Position numbers and translations under genes: made by a program. This document shows, in pieces, positions 22,459-31,280 of a stretch of 31,321 nt of DNA. The stretch comes from Ruminococcaceae bacterium UBA1730 (GTDB taxonomy: Bacteria; Bacillota; Clostridia; Oscillospirales; Acutalibacteraceae): positions 6,517-37,837 of the forward strand of contig DCII01000056.1 in NCBI GenBank assembly GCA_002315935.1, given 5' to 3'. A model generated the notes under the pieces. The model had not been told where the DNA came from. It searched no databases and saw only the letters and a program-made list of their open reading frames with translations. Position 1 is the stretch's first letter; each line of letters opens with the position of its first letter.

Positions 22459-24206
22459 TGGGAAAATTCGAAATAAGAAAAGACGGATTCTGTCTCAATG
22501 ATGAACCCTTCAGAATAATTTCCGGTGCAATTCATTATTTCCGAGTGCCTGCGGAATATTGGAGGGACAGGCTTCTCAAGCTCAAAGCCTGTGGATTCAA
22601 CACGGTTGAAACCTATGTTGCGTGGAATCTTCACGAAAAGGAAGAGGGTATATTCGATTATTCGGATATGCTCGATATTGAAAAATTTCTTGACATTGCA
22701 AATGAGCTTGGTCTGCTTGCAATTGTCAGACCCGGTCCGTATATCTGCTCCGAATGGGATTTCGGCGGACTTCCGTGGTGGCTTCTCAAGGATGATTCGG
22801 TTCAGCTCCGTTGCATGAATAAGCCTTATCTTGCCGCCGTTGACCGCTTCTTTGATGATTTCATTCCGAGAATTGCAAGGCATCAGATAACAAGGGGCGG
22901 AAATGTTGTTCTCGTTCAGGTTGAAAATGAATACGGTAGCTACGGAGATGACAGCGAATACATAAGATACCTTGCAGACGGCATGAAGAAAAGGGGAATT
23001 GAGGTTCCCTTCTTCACATCGGACGGTGCTGAATATCAGATGCTTACGGGCGGCACTGTTCCCGAAATTCATAAAACCGCAAACTTCGGTTCAAGAGCAA
23101 GGGAGCAATTTGAGATGCTTCGCAAATATCAGCCTGACGGACCGCTTATGTGCACGGAATTCTGGAACGGCTGGTTTGACCATTGGACCGAAAAGCATCA
23201 CAGCAGACCTCCGAAGGAAGCGGCAGAGCATCTTGATGAAATTCTTTCGCTCGGTGCAAGTGTTTCGGCTTATATGTTCCACGGCGGAACAAATTTCGGC
23301 TTTATGAACGGTGCAAACTGCTATGATTTCTATGAGCCGACTGTTTCAAGCTATGATGATGATGCTCCCGTCGGCGAAAGCGGCGAGCTTAAGGAAAAAT
23401 ATTTCCTTTTCAGGGATGTCATTTCAAAATATGCTCCCGTTCCCGAGGTTGAGCTTCTTCCCGAAGCTTCAAAAAAGAAATACGGAGAAATAAAATTCAC
23501 AAAGTCGGCAAAGCTCTTTGATAACCTTGATAATCTTTCTGCTCCGATTGAAATGGTTACACCCGTTCCGATGGAAAAAATAGGTCAGGGCTACGGCTTT
23601 ATCCTCTACACAACAAGGGTCAGAGGTCCGAGAGCCGAACAGGAGGTCAGACTTCAGGATGTTCACGACAGGGGATATATCTATCTTGACCGAAGGTTCA
23701 AAGGAATTCAATACAGAAATGATACCGAAAACAAGGTTTCACTTGCATTTGATAATGAAGGCAATGAGCTTTCGGTTCTTGTTGAGAATATGGGCAGAGT
23801 CAATTACGGTGCTCATCTTCGTGACTGCAAGGGCATAACCGAGGGAATAGGTCTGGGCAACACATTTATCTATCATTGGAATGCTTATCCGCTCACCTTT
23901 GAAGACATTTCAAAGGTTGAGTTCAAGGACGGCGTTGAAGCGTTTGACGGAGAACCCGTTCTTCTCAAAGCGGAATTCGATGCAGATGAATGCTGTGACA
24001 CTTTTATAAAGCTTCCGACCTTTACAAAAGGAATAATCATTGTAAACGGCAGAGTTCTTTCGAGGCATTGGAATGTCGGTCCTCAGCGTTCGGCATATCT
24101 GCCTGCACCGTTTATAAACAAGGGCAGGAACGAAATTGTTGTTCTTGAGCTTGAAGGCTACGAAACCGCTTCTGTTCTTCTTGATGATGAACAGGATATA
24201 GGATAA
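22458..24206 (+). CDS. Beta-galactosidase, glycoside hydrolase family 35
   Basis: The 582-residue enzyme is a retaining beta-galactosidase. The N-terminal catalytic barrel (about 1-320) has ISGAIHYFRVPAEYWRDRL, RPGPYICSEWDFGGLPWWL, the acid/base E158 in QVENEYGSYG and the nucleophile E234 in CTEFWNGWFDHW, followed by YMFHGGTNFGFMNGA. Beta-rich domains follow to the end, including the usual FIYHWNAYPL and NVGPQRSAYLPAPFINKG motifs. There is no signal peptide, so it is intracellular, like the GH2 enzyme at 3486-6572, but from an unrelated family. It probably prefers small galacto-oligosaccharides or glycan-derived galactose. The start overlaps the stop of the phosphatase gene (TGATG), and the isomerase gene follows after 36 bases. 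Confidence 0.95.
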   Translation: MGKFEIRKDGFCLNDEPFRIISGAIHYFRVPAEYWRDRLLKLKACGFNTVETYVAWNLHEKEEGIFDYSDMLDIEKFLDIANELGLLAIVRPGPYICSEWDFGGLPWWLLKDDSVQLRCMNKPYLAAVDRFFDDFIPRIARHQITRGGNVVLVQVENEYGSYGDDSEYIRYLADGMKKRGIEVPFFTSDGAEYQMLTGGTVPEIHKTANFGSRAREQFEMLRKYQPDGPLMCTEFWNGWFDHWTEKHHSRPPKEAAEHLDEILSLGASVSAYMFHGGTNFGFMNGANCYDFYEPTVSSYDDDAPVGESGELKEKYFLFRDVISKYAPVPEVELLPEASKKKYGEIKFTKSAKLFDNLDNLSAPIEMVTPVPMEKIGQGYGFILYTTRVRGPRAEQEVRLQDVHDRGYIYLDRRFKGIQYRNDTENKVSLAFDNEGNELSVLVENMGRVNYGAHLRDCKGITEGIGLGNTFIYHWNAYPLTFEDISKVEFKDGVEAFDGEPVLLKAEFDADECCDTFIKLPTFTKGIIIVNGRVLSRHWNVGPQRSAYLPAPFINKGRNEIVVLELEGYETASVLLDDEQDIG

Positions 24207-24242
24207 ATAAATTGAAAATTTTTTGAAAGAAGGATATAAACC

Positions 24243-25028
24243 ATGAACAAACCCGTTATGGGCATTCAGCTCTACACTCTCCGTGACCATATCAGAACCG
24301 CAGAGGATTTTGATGCAACTCTCAAGCGTCTTTCTGCAATGGGCGTTACCGATGTTCAGATTTCCGCTATCGGCGATTTCCCCGCAGAAGAGCAGAGAAA
24401 GGCTCTTGATAACAATAACATGAAGGTCTGCATCACTCACAAGAGCTTTGATTTGATGAAGGAAGACCTTGCTACTCTTATCAAAGACCACGAAACAATC
24501 GGCTGTGACGCTCTCGGAATCGGAAGTGCTCCCTCCGAATCAAGAGGAAACAGCAAAAATGTCAGAAGGTTCATTGCCGAAGCAGAAGAAATCGGCAGAG
24601 AGCTTAAGAAGACAGGCAAAACCTTCAACTATCATAACCACGCTTTCGAATTTTTCAGACTTGACGATATGGCAAAAACGATGATGGACCTGCTCATTGA
24701 CGAAGCAGACCCCGAGCTTTTCAATTTCATTCCCGATGTTGCATGGATTCATTACGGCGGTTCAGACCCCGTTGAGGTTCTCCGCAGAATGAAGGGCAGA
24801 GTTAAGGTTCTTCACTTCAAGGATTATATCATTGATGATGAGGGTTACAGAAAGTTCGTTTCTCTCGGCAAGGGCATAGTCGACCTCAAGGCCTGCTACG
24901 AAGCGGCAATTGAACTTGGCATTCCTTACATCATGTATGAGCAGGACTGCGACTGGGTTGACGATGACCCCTTCAAGGCAGTCGAAGAATCATGGGCATT
25001 CATGCAGAGCCTCGAAAAAGGAGAATGA
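24243..25028 (+). CDS. Sugar phosphate isomerase/epimerase-like TIM-barrel protein
   Basis: The 261-residue protein belongs to the xylose isomerase-like/AP endonuclease 2 superfamily. The start MNKPVMGIQLYTLRD is typical. Probable metal and substrate ligands are visible: H131 and H133 in NYHNHAFEF, D165 in FIPDVAWIH, H191 with K193-D194 in VLHFKDY, and E233 in MYEQDCDW. Family members isomerise or epimerise sugars and inososes. Related proteins act on 3-keto-glycosides by beta-elimination after a Gfo/Idh oxidoreductase has oxidised carbon 3. The gene is two bases ahead of such an oxidoreductase and follows a GH35 gene, so a role in processing an oxidised galactoside is plausible. The exact reaction is not readable. 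GAAGGA lies before the ATG. Confidence 0.87.
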   Translation: MNKPVMGIQLYTLRDHIRTAEDFDATLKRLSAMGVTDVQISAIGDFPAEEQRKALDNNNMKVCITHKSFDLMKEDLATLIKDHETIGCDALGIGSAPSESRGNSKNVRRFIAEAEEIGRELKKTGKTFNYHNHAFEFFRLDDMAKTMMDLLIDEADPELFNFIPDVAWIHYGGSDPVEVLRRMKGRVKVLHFKDYIIDDEGYRKFVSLGKGIVDLKACYEAAIELGIPYIMYEQDCDWVDDDPFKAVEESWAFMQSLEKGE

Positions 25029-25030
25029 TC

Positions 25031-26209
25031 ATGGCAGACAAAGTAAGACTCGGTATTATAGGAATCGGCAATCAGGGCGGAAATTATCTCAAGAGCTATG
25101 CTGACGGCAAGCTCCCCGAAATAGAAATAACCTGCGTTGCGGATGTTGACGAACGCAGATTTGAAAATGCAAAGGAAAAAATTCCCGATGTTGTCTGCTT
25201 CAATTCGGCAGATGAGCTTCTTGCATCGGGACTTTGCGATGCAGTTGTTGTTGCAACTCCGCATTATTTTCATCCTCCGATGGTTATTGATGCTCTCAAG
25301 GCAGGAATCCATGTCATGAGCGAAAAGCCTGCCGGTGTTTATACAAAGCAGGTTAAGGAAGCAATTGATGCTTCAAAGAAATCAGATAAAACCTATGCAA
25401 TGATGTTCAATCAGCGAACAAATCCCGTTTTCAGAAAGGTCAAGGAGCTTGTTTCGGGTGGAAAATACGGCGAAATCAAGAGAGTTTGCTGGGTTATCAC
25501 CGATTGGTTCCGCACTCAGGCATATTATGATTCGGGTTCGTGGAGAGCAACATGGAGCGGCGAAGGCGGCGGCGTTATGCTCAACCAGTGCCCCCATCAG
25601 CTTGACCTCTGGCAGTGGATTTGCGGAATGCCCTGCAAGGTCAGAGCCTTCTGCCACGAAGGTAAATGGCACGATATTGAGGTTGAGGATGATGTGACAA
25701 TATATGCCGAATATCCCAACGGAGCAACGGGCACATTCATCACAACAACGGGTGACTGGCCGGGTTCAAACCGTCTTGAGATTACTCTTGACAAGGCGAG
25801 AATTCTTACCGAATGGGATGCAATGGAAAAGAAATGGAAGCTTCGTGTGTGCGAGCTCAACAAGGGCATTGAAGAATTCATCAACGGTGCTGAGGGCGGA
25901 TTTGATAAGCCCATCGGAACATGGACGGAAGAAATCATCGAGGGAGTAGGCTCACAGCACGAGGGCGTTATAAATGCCTTTGCCGCTCATATTTTAAGAG
26001 GTGAGCCTCTTATTGCAGACGGCTGTGAGGGAATCAACGGGCTGACAATTTCAAACGCCGCATTCCTTTCATCGTGGCTTGACAAAACCGTTGAGCTTCC
26101 GTTTGATGATGAGCTTTATTATCAGCTTCTCAACGAGAAAATAAAGAATTCAAAATTTGAAAAGACCGTCAGAGAGCAGACTCAGGCTGACATGAGCGGT
26201 ACTTTTTAA
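25031..26209 (+). CDS. Gfo/Idh/MocA family NAD(P)-dependent oxidoreductase
   Basis: The chosen start is the ATG at 25031 (MADKVRLGIIG), 7 bases after AAAGGAG; the ATG at 25025 is too close to that site. This gives 392 residues. The N-terminal Rossmann fold shows GIGNQG (residues 11-16), AVVVATPHYFHPPMV and the hallmark SEKPAGV with K99. The C-terminal domain has MLNQCPHQLDLWQW, where H189 and D192 sit at the usual catalytic positions, and GTFITTTGDWPGSNRLEI. Family members oxidise or reduce a sugar or inositol hydroxyl group using NAD(P). It is the last gene of the operon and ends just before a terminator. With the isomerase partner it may oxidise carbon 3 of a glycoside, an inference from known pairs. 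The product is cytoplasmic, as no Tat signal is present. Confidence 0.93.
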   Translation: MADKVRLGIIGIGNQGGNYLKSYADGKLPEIEITCVADVDERRFENAKEKIPDVVCFNSADELLASGLCDAVVVATPHYFHPPMVIDALKAGIHVMSEKPAGVYTKQVKEAIDASKKSDKTYAMMFNQRTNPVFRKVKELVSGGKYGEIKRVCWVITDWFRTQAYYDSGSWRATWSGEGGGVMLNQCPHQLDLWQWICGMPCKVRAFCHEGKWHDIEVEDDVTIYAEYPNGATGTFITTTGDWPGSNRLEITLDKARILTEWDAMEKKWKLRVCELNKGIEEFINGAEGGFDKPIGTWTEEIIEGVGSQHEGVINAFAAHILRGEPLIADGCEGINGLTISNAAFLSSWLDKTVELPFDDELYYQLLNEKIKNSKFEKTVREQTQADMSGTF

Positions 26210-26241
26210 AAATAGGAACAATATTACAGAATACAGTTTAA

Positions 26242-26272
26242 GGTGGGCTCATATCGAACCCACCCTTTTTTT
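26242..26272 (+). terminator. Terminator of the GH35-oxidoreductase operon
   Basis: GGTGGGCTC (26242-26250) and GAACCCACC (26256-26264) form a stem with one mismatch and a five-base loop, followed by CTTTTTTTA. It abuts the stop codon of the convergent ABC permease gene at 26271. Confidence 0.88.
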
Positions 26273-28772
26273 ATCCAATATCTTCCTTGAGCGTTTCTAT
26301 GATATTATCATTCTTGATTTTGCCGACCGAATAGAAGAGAGCAAAGGCGATTATAACGAATACCGCTGCCGAAGCGGCGAGATAATAGGGAAGGTTGAAT
26401 GCCATTCCGTATTCAAAGCTTTCCGAAAGAACCTTATAAAGGATTATCTGAATTGCAACGCTTATCGGTATTGCCCAAAGAAGAGCCACTATTCCGTAGC
26501 GGAAGCTTTCATAATAAATCATCCTTCTGAAGCCGGGAAGTGACATTCCGACAGAGCGTATCATTGCGAATTCTCTTCTGCGTTCATTCATTGAATTTGA
26601 AATGGTGTTGACGATATTCAGAATTGAAATCATGGTTATAAGGGTAATAAAACCATAGAGGAAAACCTTTGCGATTTTGAGGATGTTGGTTTCGGTCTGC
26701 ATTTCAGAACCGGGGTTGCGAACAACAGCGGCAACTCCTGCAATATCAGCCTTATTCTGAAGCGTTTCAACCATATCATCTGCGTTGTCGCAGTAAATAT
26801 CAACATCATATCTGAAATCATCCGTAATATCATTTTTCAGAATTTCCTCTGCAAAGTCCACCGAAAGAATAACAAGCGGCTGACCGAAATTCTTATAGAT
26901 GAATCCGGCGTTTTTCCATTCTTCGGTTGTTATCAGACCGACATCAAAAGAAACGGGAATATTTATTTCTTCAACCTCTTCATCCGCAGGAGCTTCGGGA
27001 TAGACCTTGAAATTGCCCTTGAAAACATCCATATCATTGAGCGGTTCAATGGTGACTTTTCTTTCGCCGTCTTTTTCCGTTGAATTGTTGAAGATAACCG
27101 CACGGGGTTTTTCGCTGTGGTAATCTGCGGTATTTTCGCCGAGCTGGGAAAGATAGCTGTCAAAAGAAGCATTGTCGAGAAATGTAAAAAGCACCGACGG
27201 AGCAGCCTTATATTTTCTTGCTTCCTTTGACTGCAATGAAGAATCTGCTTCGCCTATCAGATATATTCCGCCGCAATAGCTTTCAATTCCGGGAGTTGAG
27301 TTGAGAATTTCATTGAATTTATCCGCTGTGTTTCCGTTTACCGATGCGGAAGCATCCGCATAATTCATATAGTTCATTTCAAATGCCTTGCCCATCATTG
27401 AGCTGAAATTGGCAACCGTCATGAAAACAACAACCGAGAGAGCAAGAGAGAAAACGATATTTCTTGAGCGTTTGCCGTTTCTCTTATAATTCTTGACCGC
27501 CATTGCACCTTCGTAGCCGAGGAGCTTTTTGACAAGCTTTGAGGTTTTAAGCTTCTTTGCATTAATGTTTTTAAAATTATTTGTCTGCTTTATCGCTTCG
27601 ATTGCGGTTGTTTTTGAAGCTTTTCTTGCAGGAATATATGCGGAAATAAAGATGGTGAGTGCACTGAAAATAACTGTTGCAAGAATGACTGCCCAGTTGA
27701 TATAGACCTTCATCGGATGGTCATATTTAACAGCCATCGTTTCAAGAAGAACATCCTCAATGCACTTGAATGTGATTGCAATTCCGCCTATTCCGGCTCC
27801 GATGCCGAGGGGAATTCCTATAAGTCCGAAAATCAATCCTTCATAATAAACCGATGCCCGTTTCTGCCTTTTTGTTGCTCCGACCGAGGCGAGCATACCG
27901 AGATATTTTGCTCTTTCCTGATAGGAAACGGCAAAGCTGTCATAAATCATGAAGATTGAAACAACTGCAATAATTGCAAGAAGAATTCCAACGAAGCCAC
28001 CCATTGTTTTTAATACATAGTTGGTTCGCATAACGAACGAATAAGCAAATAATTCGAAATTATAATTATAATCTTCAAGACCGAGAGCGTTTTTGATTGC
28101 ATCCGCTTTGTCCCAGACGGAATTATCGAGCTTATTAAATCTTACAACATTCAGAATTGTATTTGCATTATTTATTGTTTCACCGTCAATGCCGGCAAAA
28201 AACATTTCCTCAATGTCTGTTGCACTGACACTGCTTTGAGTAAATCCGACTATCGTGAAGGTTCTTTTGGCTGAAACGGAGTCTTTGTTTTCGTTTTCGG
28301 TTTCAACCTCCATTTCAAGCTCTGTGCCGAGTCTCCAATCAAGATTGTTGCTTTCGGCAAGCTTTTTAATAACAACTATTTCATTCGAATTCTGCGGATA
28401 CCTTCCTTCGGCAACCTCAACCCTTGAAATATCCATCCAGCTGCGGTCAACCGCCTTTATCTCAATCGAAATATTGTTTTCTCCGATTTTATAATTGCCG
28501 AAGCCGAGTGAAATTCTCGTGCCGACAGCATCAACATCTTCATCATGAGCAAGGTATTCGGCAGTCTTTTCATAATCGGGTGCAACAAAGGAAATATGCC
28601 AGTCGCCGTCAACGGCAACGGTTATGTTCTGCATAAATTTGATAAATGAAATTGCACTCGTGAAAACTGCCGTTACCATGGCAACCGAAACGATAATCGC
28701 CATTATGGTCAGCAGACTTCTCTTTTTGTGGCTTTTCAGATGGCGGAAGGTGAGGGTTCTGACAATGTTCAA
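26271..28772 (-). CDS. ABC transporter permease, FtsX/MacB-like, two FtsX domains
   Basis: The 833-residue membrane protein starts at a TTG directly after the stop codon of the ATPase gene, with GAGGTGAG as ribosome binding site. It has membrane helix 1 at about residues 20-42, an extracellular domain of about 200 residues, and three helices (about 255-390), with the FtsX-type segment YQERAKYLGMLASVGATKRQ. A second half follows: helix 5 near residues 435-455, an extracellular domain of about 220 residues, and three C-terminal helices with the matching segment MNERRREFAMIRSVGMSLPGFRRM. Eight helices and two large outer domains suggest a mechanotransmission or peptide/lipid-handling type VII-like transporter rather than the ten-helix BceB type. 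It works with the ATPase at 28773. Likely roles are antimicrobial peptide resistance or envelope stress. Confidence 0.9.
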   Translation of the reverse strand: MNIVRTLTFRHLKSHKKRSLLTIMAIIVSVAMVTAVFTSAISFIKFMQNITVAVDGDWHISFVAPDYEKTAEYLAHDEDVDAVGTRISLGFGNYKIGENNISIEIKAVDRSWMDISRVEVAEGRYPQNSNEIVVIKKLAESNNLDWRLGTELEMEVETENENKDSVSAKRTFTIVGFTQSSVSATDIEEMFFAGIDGETINNANTILNVVRFNKLDNSVWDKADAIKNALGLEDYNYNFELFAYSFVMRTNYVLKTMGGFVGILLAIIAVVSIFMIYDSFAVSYQERAKYLGMLASVGATKRQKRASVYYEGLIFGLIGIPLGIGAGIGGIAITFKCIEDVLLETMAVKYDHPMKVYINWAVILATVIFSALTIFISAYIPARKASKTTAIEAIKQTNNFKNINAKKLKTSKLVKKLLGYEGAMAVKNYKRNGKRSRNIVFSLALSVVVFMTVANFSSMMGKAFEMNYMNYADASASVNGNTADKFNEILNSTPGIESYCGGIYLIGEADSSLQSKEARKYKAAPSVLFTFLDNASFDSYLSQLGENTADYHSEKPRAVIFNNSTEKDGERKVTIEPLNDMDVFKGNFKVYPEAPADEEVEEINIPVSFDVGLITTEEWKNAGFIYKNFGQPLVILSVDFAEEILKNDITDDFRYDVDIYCDNADDMVETLQNKADIAGVAAVVRNPGSEMQTETNILKIAKVFLYGFITLITMISILNIVNTISNSMNERRREFAMIRSVGMSLPGFRRMIYYESFRYGIVALLWAIPISVAIQIILYKVLSESFEYGMAFNLPYYLAASAAVFVIIAFALFYSVGKIKNDNIIETLKEDIG

Positions 28773-29450
28773 TTATCTCACCTCGTCTCTGATTATCCTG
28801 CCGTCTTCAATGGCGATAACTCTGTCCGCAGATAGAGCGATTTTTTCGTCATGGGTGATGATAAGAACCGTCTGATTAAGCTCTCTGTTGAAACGGCGAA
28901 GAAGGCTGATGATTTCCTTGCTGTTTTCGCTGTCAAGATTGCCCGTCGGTTCATCGGCAAGCATGATTGCAGGATTGTTGATAAGTGCTCTGCCTATTGA
29001 AACTCTCTGCTGTTGACCGCCTGAAAGCTGCGAAGGCAGATGGTTCATTCTTTTTTCAAGACCGAGTTTTTTAATCAGCGATGTCAGATGCTCTTCGCTC
29101 GGTTTTCTTCCGTCAAGAAGAAGCGGAAGAGTCATGTTTTCTTCAACGGTCAGAATGGGAATAAGATTATAGAACTGATAAACAAGACCTATCTGACGGC
29201 GGCGGAAGATTGCGAGAGCGGTTTCATCAAGAGTTGAAATATCCGTTCCGTTGATGATAACCTTTCCGCTCGTTGCCTTGTCAACTCCGCCGAGAATATG
29301 CAGAAGGGTTGATTTGCCCGAACCCGACGGACCGACAATTGCAACGAATTCTCCCTGCTCAACGCTGAAAGAAACATTATCAAGAGCATTGACCTGCGTT
29401 TCGCCCTTGCCGTAAATTTTGGATAAGCTTTCGATTTCAAGAATTTTCAT
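28773..29450 (-). CDS. ABC transporter ATP-binding protein (LolD/MacB/BceA type)
   Basis: The 225-residue ATPase has the Walker A motif GPSGSGKST (residues 40-48), the Q-loop at Q92, the signature LSGGQQQRVSIGRAL (142 onward), the Walker B motif IMLADEPTG with E167 and the H-loop H199. It belongs to the LolD/MacB/BceA group that energises FtsX-type permeases, matching its downstream partner. AAGGAG precedes the ATG. The gene begins 75 bases after the histidine kinase ends. That gap contains a -10 like box (TATGAT, 29474-29479) and direct-repeat elements shared with the regulator promoter, so it probably has its own inducible promoter as well as possible read-through. The protein is cytoplasmic and membrane-associated. 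Confidence 0.94.
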   Translation of the reverse strand: MKILEIESLSKIYGKGETQVNALDNVSFSVEQGEFVAIVGPSGSGKSTLLHILGGVDKATSGKVIINGTDISTLDETALAIFRRRQIGLVYQFYNLIPILTVEENMTLPLLLDGRKPSEEHLTSLIKKLGLEKRMNHLPSQLSGGQQQRVSIGRALINNPAIMLADEPTGNLDSENSKEIISLLRRFNRELNQTVLIITHDEKIALSADRVIAIEDGRIIRDEVR

Positions 29451-29489
29451 GTTTCTGTCTCCTTTCAGCTTATATCATACATCGCCATT

Positions 29490-29528
29490 GTGACTGCTCG
29501 GTGACAGAAATTATTACACTTTCGTCAC
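29490..29528 (-). promoter_or_regulatory. Two candidate response-regulator sites before the ABC genes
   Basis: On the minus strand two direct repeats with an 11-base period occur: GTGAC-N6-GTAAT (29528 to 29513) and GTCAC-N6-GTCAC (29505 to 29490). Their starts are 23 bases apart. The second lies at the -35 position of a promoter with TATGAT at 29474-29479. The first overlaps the end of the kinase gene. Confidence 0.5.
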
Positions 29529-30517
29529 ACAATTGATTTATAGAATTTTATTCTGAAAATCGTACCCTTGCCGACCTCGCTTTCAGCCTCGATTTTTGCC
29601 CTCTGCTTCTGCAAAATTTCTTTCGCAAGAGCAAGACCGATTCCGACGCTCTCGGAGGAAGAATTCTTTCCGTGATAAAATCTTTCGAAAATATGCGGAA
29701 GGTCTTCATTGGTTATTCCGCATCCGTTATCCTTTATTATTAATTCATTATATATGCTTGTCTGATTTGTTTCAAAGGTCAGCATTCCGCCGTCGTGGGC
29801 GTGCTCAATGCAGTTTTTGACGATATTTCCGATTGCCTCTGCACTCCAGCTTCTGTCACCTCTGAATCGGAATGATTCGGATTCTCTTGATACGGTAATA
29901 TTTTTAATATCGAGAATAATCGAAAACTGCGAAACGGTTTCGTCAATCAGATCACTGATTTCAACATCGTTTTCGGCGAATTCCGCCGTACCTGCATCCA
30001 ATTTTGAAATTTTCAGAAGCGTTGTAATCAGCCATTTCATCTTATCAAGCTGATTTTCGATTATCGAAATAAACTCTCTGCGTTTTTTCTCATCATTTTC
30101 ATCCTTCATCAGGTCTGCCATCATCATCATTGATGTGAGCGGGGTTTTGAGTTGATGAGAAATATCCGCAAGTGAATCCGCAAGATAAATTTTATCATTC
30201 TGCAAGGCTTCGTTGCTCGTCTGCAAACGCACAACAACCTTATAAAGATTATTCTTGAGAATTGACAGCTCGCCCTCGGCATTGCTTGAAATATCAAGCG
30301 AATAATCGCCCGAGCAGACCTTCGAAAGATAGTTATTGAGCCTTTCGATTTCACGGAGTCTCTTTTTGTTGTATCTGAAAAAAATAATAATCGAAAAAGC
30401 GGAAATAAGAATGCAGACCGCAGAAGACAGCGGATTGATAAATGCCGTTATTATTGCTCCGAGCAGTCCGACCGCTCCCATAACAGCCATAATCTTTTTT
30501 TCGTCTTTGATAATCAT
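29525..30517 (-). CDS. Sensor histidine kinase, short-loop two-helix type
   Basis: The 330-residue kinase has two N-terminal membrane helices (about 9-29 and 31-48) with almost no extracellular loop, the layout of intramembrane-sensing kinases such as BceS. Then come a HAMP-like linker, the phosphorylation motif DISHQLKTPL with H121, the N box NIVKNCIEHA, the G1 motif DNGCGI, the F box HIFERFYHG and the G2 motif GIGLALAKEI. The whole catalytic set is intact. The ATG overlaps the regulator stop as ATGA, so the pair is made in equal amounts. Without a sensing loop the signal probably arrives through a membrane partner, and the downstream ABC permease is the obvious candidate by analogy with Bce modules. 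That last point is an inference. Confidence 0.93.
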   Translation of the reverse strand: MIIKDEKKIMAVMGAVGLLGAIITAFINPLSSAVCILISAFSIIIFFRYNKKRLREIERLNNYLSKVCSGDYSLDISSNAEGELSILKNNLYKVVVRLQTSNEALQNDKIYLADSLADISHQLKTPLTSMMMMADLMKDENDEKKRREFISIIENQLDKMKWLITTLLKISKLDAGTAEFAENDVEISDLIDETVSQFSIILDIKNITVSRESESFRFRGDRSWSAEAIGNIVKNCIEHAHDGGMLTFETNQTSIYNELIIKDNGCGITNEDLPHIFERFYHGKNSSSESVGIGLALAKEILQKQRAKIEAESEVGKGTIFRIKFYKSIV

Positions 30518-31185
30518 TTCAATATATACCCCATGCTTCTGACCGTCTGAATATATTTCGGATTTTCTGCATTTACTTCAAGCTTGTCACGCAGTCTTTT
30601 AATATAGACGGTCAGCGTGTTGTCGTTGACGAAATCGCCGTCAACATCCCATATCTCTTCAAGAAGCTTCTGACGGGTGAGGACTATTCCTCTGTTGTTG
30701 ATGAAGGTCAGCAGAAGGCGGTATTCCATAGCGGTGAGAATAACCTCCTCGCCGTCAACGAAAACTCTTGCTTCGTTTGTGTTGACGGTCAGTCCTCCGA
30801 CCGAAATTCTGCCGTCAGCCTGCTCCTTGCTGTATCTTCTCATAACCGATTTAATTCTTGCCATCAGCTCACGAATTCTGAAGGGCTTTGAAATATAGTC
30901 ATCTGCACCCACATCGAAGCCCATAACAACATTCACCTCGTCATCATAAGCGGTGAGAAAAATAACAGGCAGGTCAGCCTTTGATTTTATTTTTTTGCAG
31001 ACATCATAGCCGTTGCCGTCAGGCAGAGTAAGGTCAAGAATATATAAATCGAAATCCTTGTCGGCAATTATTTCATTTGCCTGCGAAACGGTTTTTGCAA
31101 GGGTAACTGTATATCCCTCGTTTTTCAGAGAATAGCACAGACCTATGCCGATAGCCTCGTCATCCTCAAGCACAAAAATATTCAA
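30514..31185 (-). CDS. Response regulator, OmpR/PhoB family
   Basis: The 223-residue regulator has a receiver domain (about 1-115) with acidic pocket EDDE (residues 7-10), phosphoacceptor D51 in LYILDLTLPDGNGYD, T78 in FLTAYD and K100 in DYISKPF. The C-terminal winged helix (about 125-222) shows LTAMEYRLLLTFINNRGIVLTRQKLLEEIW and NDNTLTVYIKRLRDKL, typical of the OmpR class, which bind direct repeats as tandem dimers. The ATG is preceded by GAGGTGATG. The gene is the first of the right-hand module and overlaps the kinase gene. A direct repeat with 11-base period lies at its promoter (31233-31248) and suggests autoregulation. Confidence 0.95.
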   Translation of the reverse strand: MNIFVLEDDEAIGIGLCYSLKNEGYTVTLAKTVSQANEIIADKDFDLYILDLTLPDGNGYDVCKKIKSKADLPVIFLTAYDDEVNVVMGFDVGADDYISKPFRIRELMARIKSVMRRYSKEQADGRISVGGLTVNTNEARVFVDGEEVILTAMEYRLLLTFINNRGIVLTRQKLLEEIWDVDGDFVNDNTLTVYIKRLRDKLEVNAENPKYIQTVRSMGYILK

Positions 31186-31209
31186 AGCACATCACCTCGG
31201 TATTATTCT

Positions 31210-31248
31210 ATCATATTTGTTCCTGCAATTCCATTACAGTTTTGTAAC
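31210..31248 (-). promoter_or_regulatory. Promoter and candidate autoregulatory site of the response regulator
   Basis: On the minus strand GTTAC-N6-GTAAT spans 31248 to 31233, with an 11-base period; the same bases contain the inverted repeat TTACA-N4-TGTAA (31234-31247). TATGAT at 31210-31215 is the likely -10 box. The -35 position falls on the repeat itself and is not a good match to consensus, as expected for an activated promoter. Confidence 0.5.
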
Positions 31249-31280
31249 AAAAAGCACGGATGAATTGCTCCACCCGTGCT
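31248..31280 (-). terminator. Terminator of a gene lying beyond the right edge
   Basis: AGCACGG (31253-31259) pairs with CCGTGCT (31274-31280). On the minus strand the hairpin is followed by TTTTTG, so it ends a minus-strand transcript entering from the right. The last 41 bases of the window are too short for a confident gene call; one minus frame ends in TAA just before the hairpin. Confidence 0.7.

Noticed and set aside
28773..31185. A canonical BceRS-BceAB bacitracin module
   Set aside because: The kinase and regulator fit, but the permease has eight helices with two large outer domains rather than ten helices with one, so I kept a general FtsX/MacB-like call.
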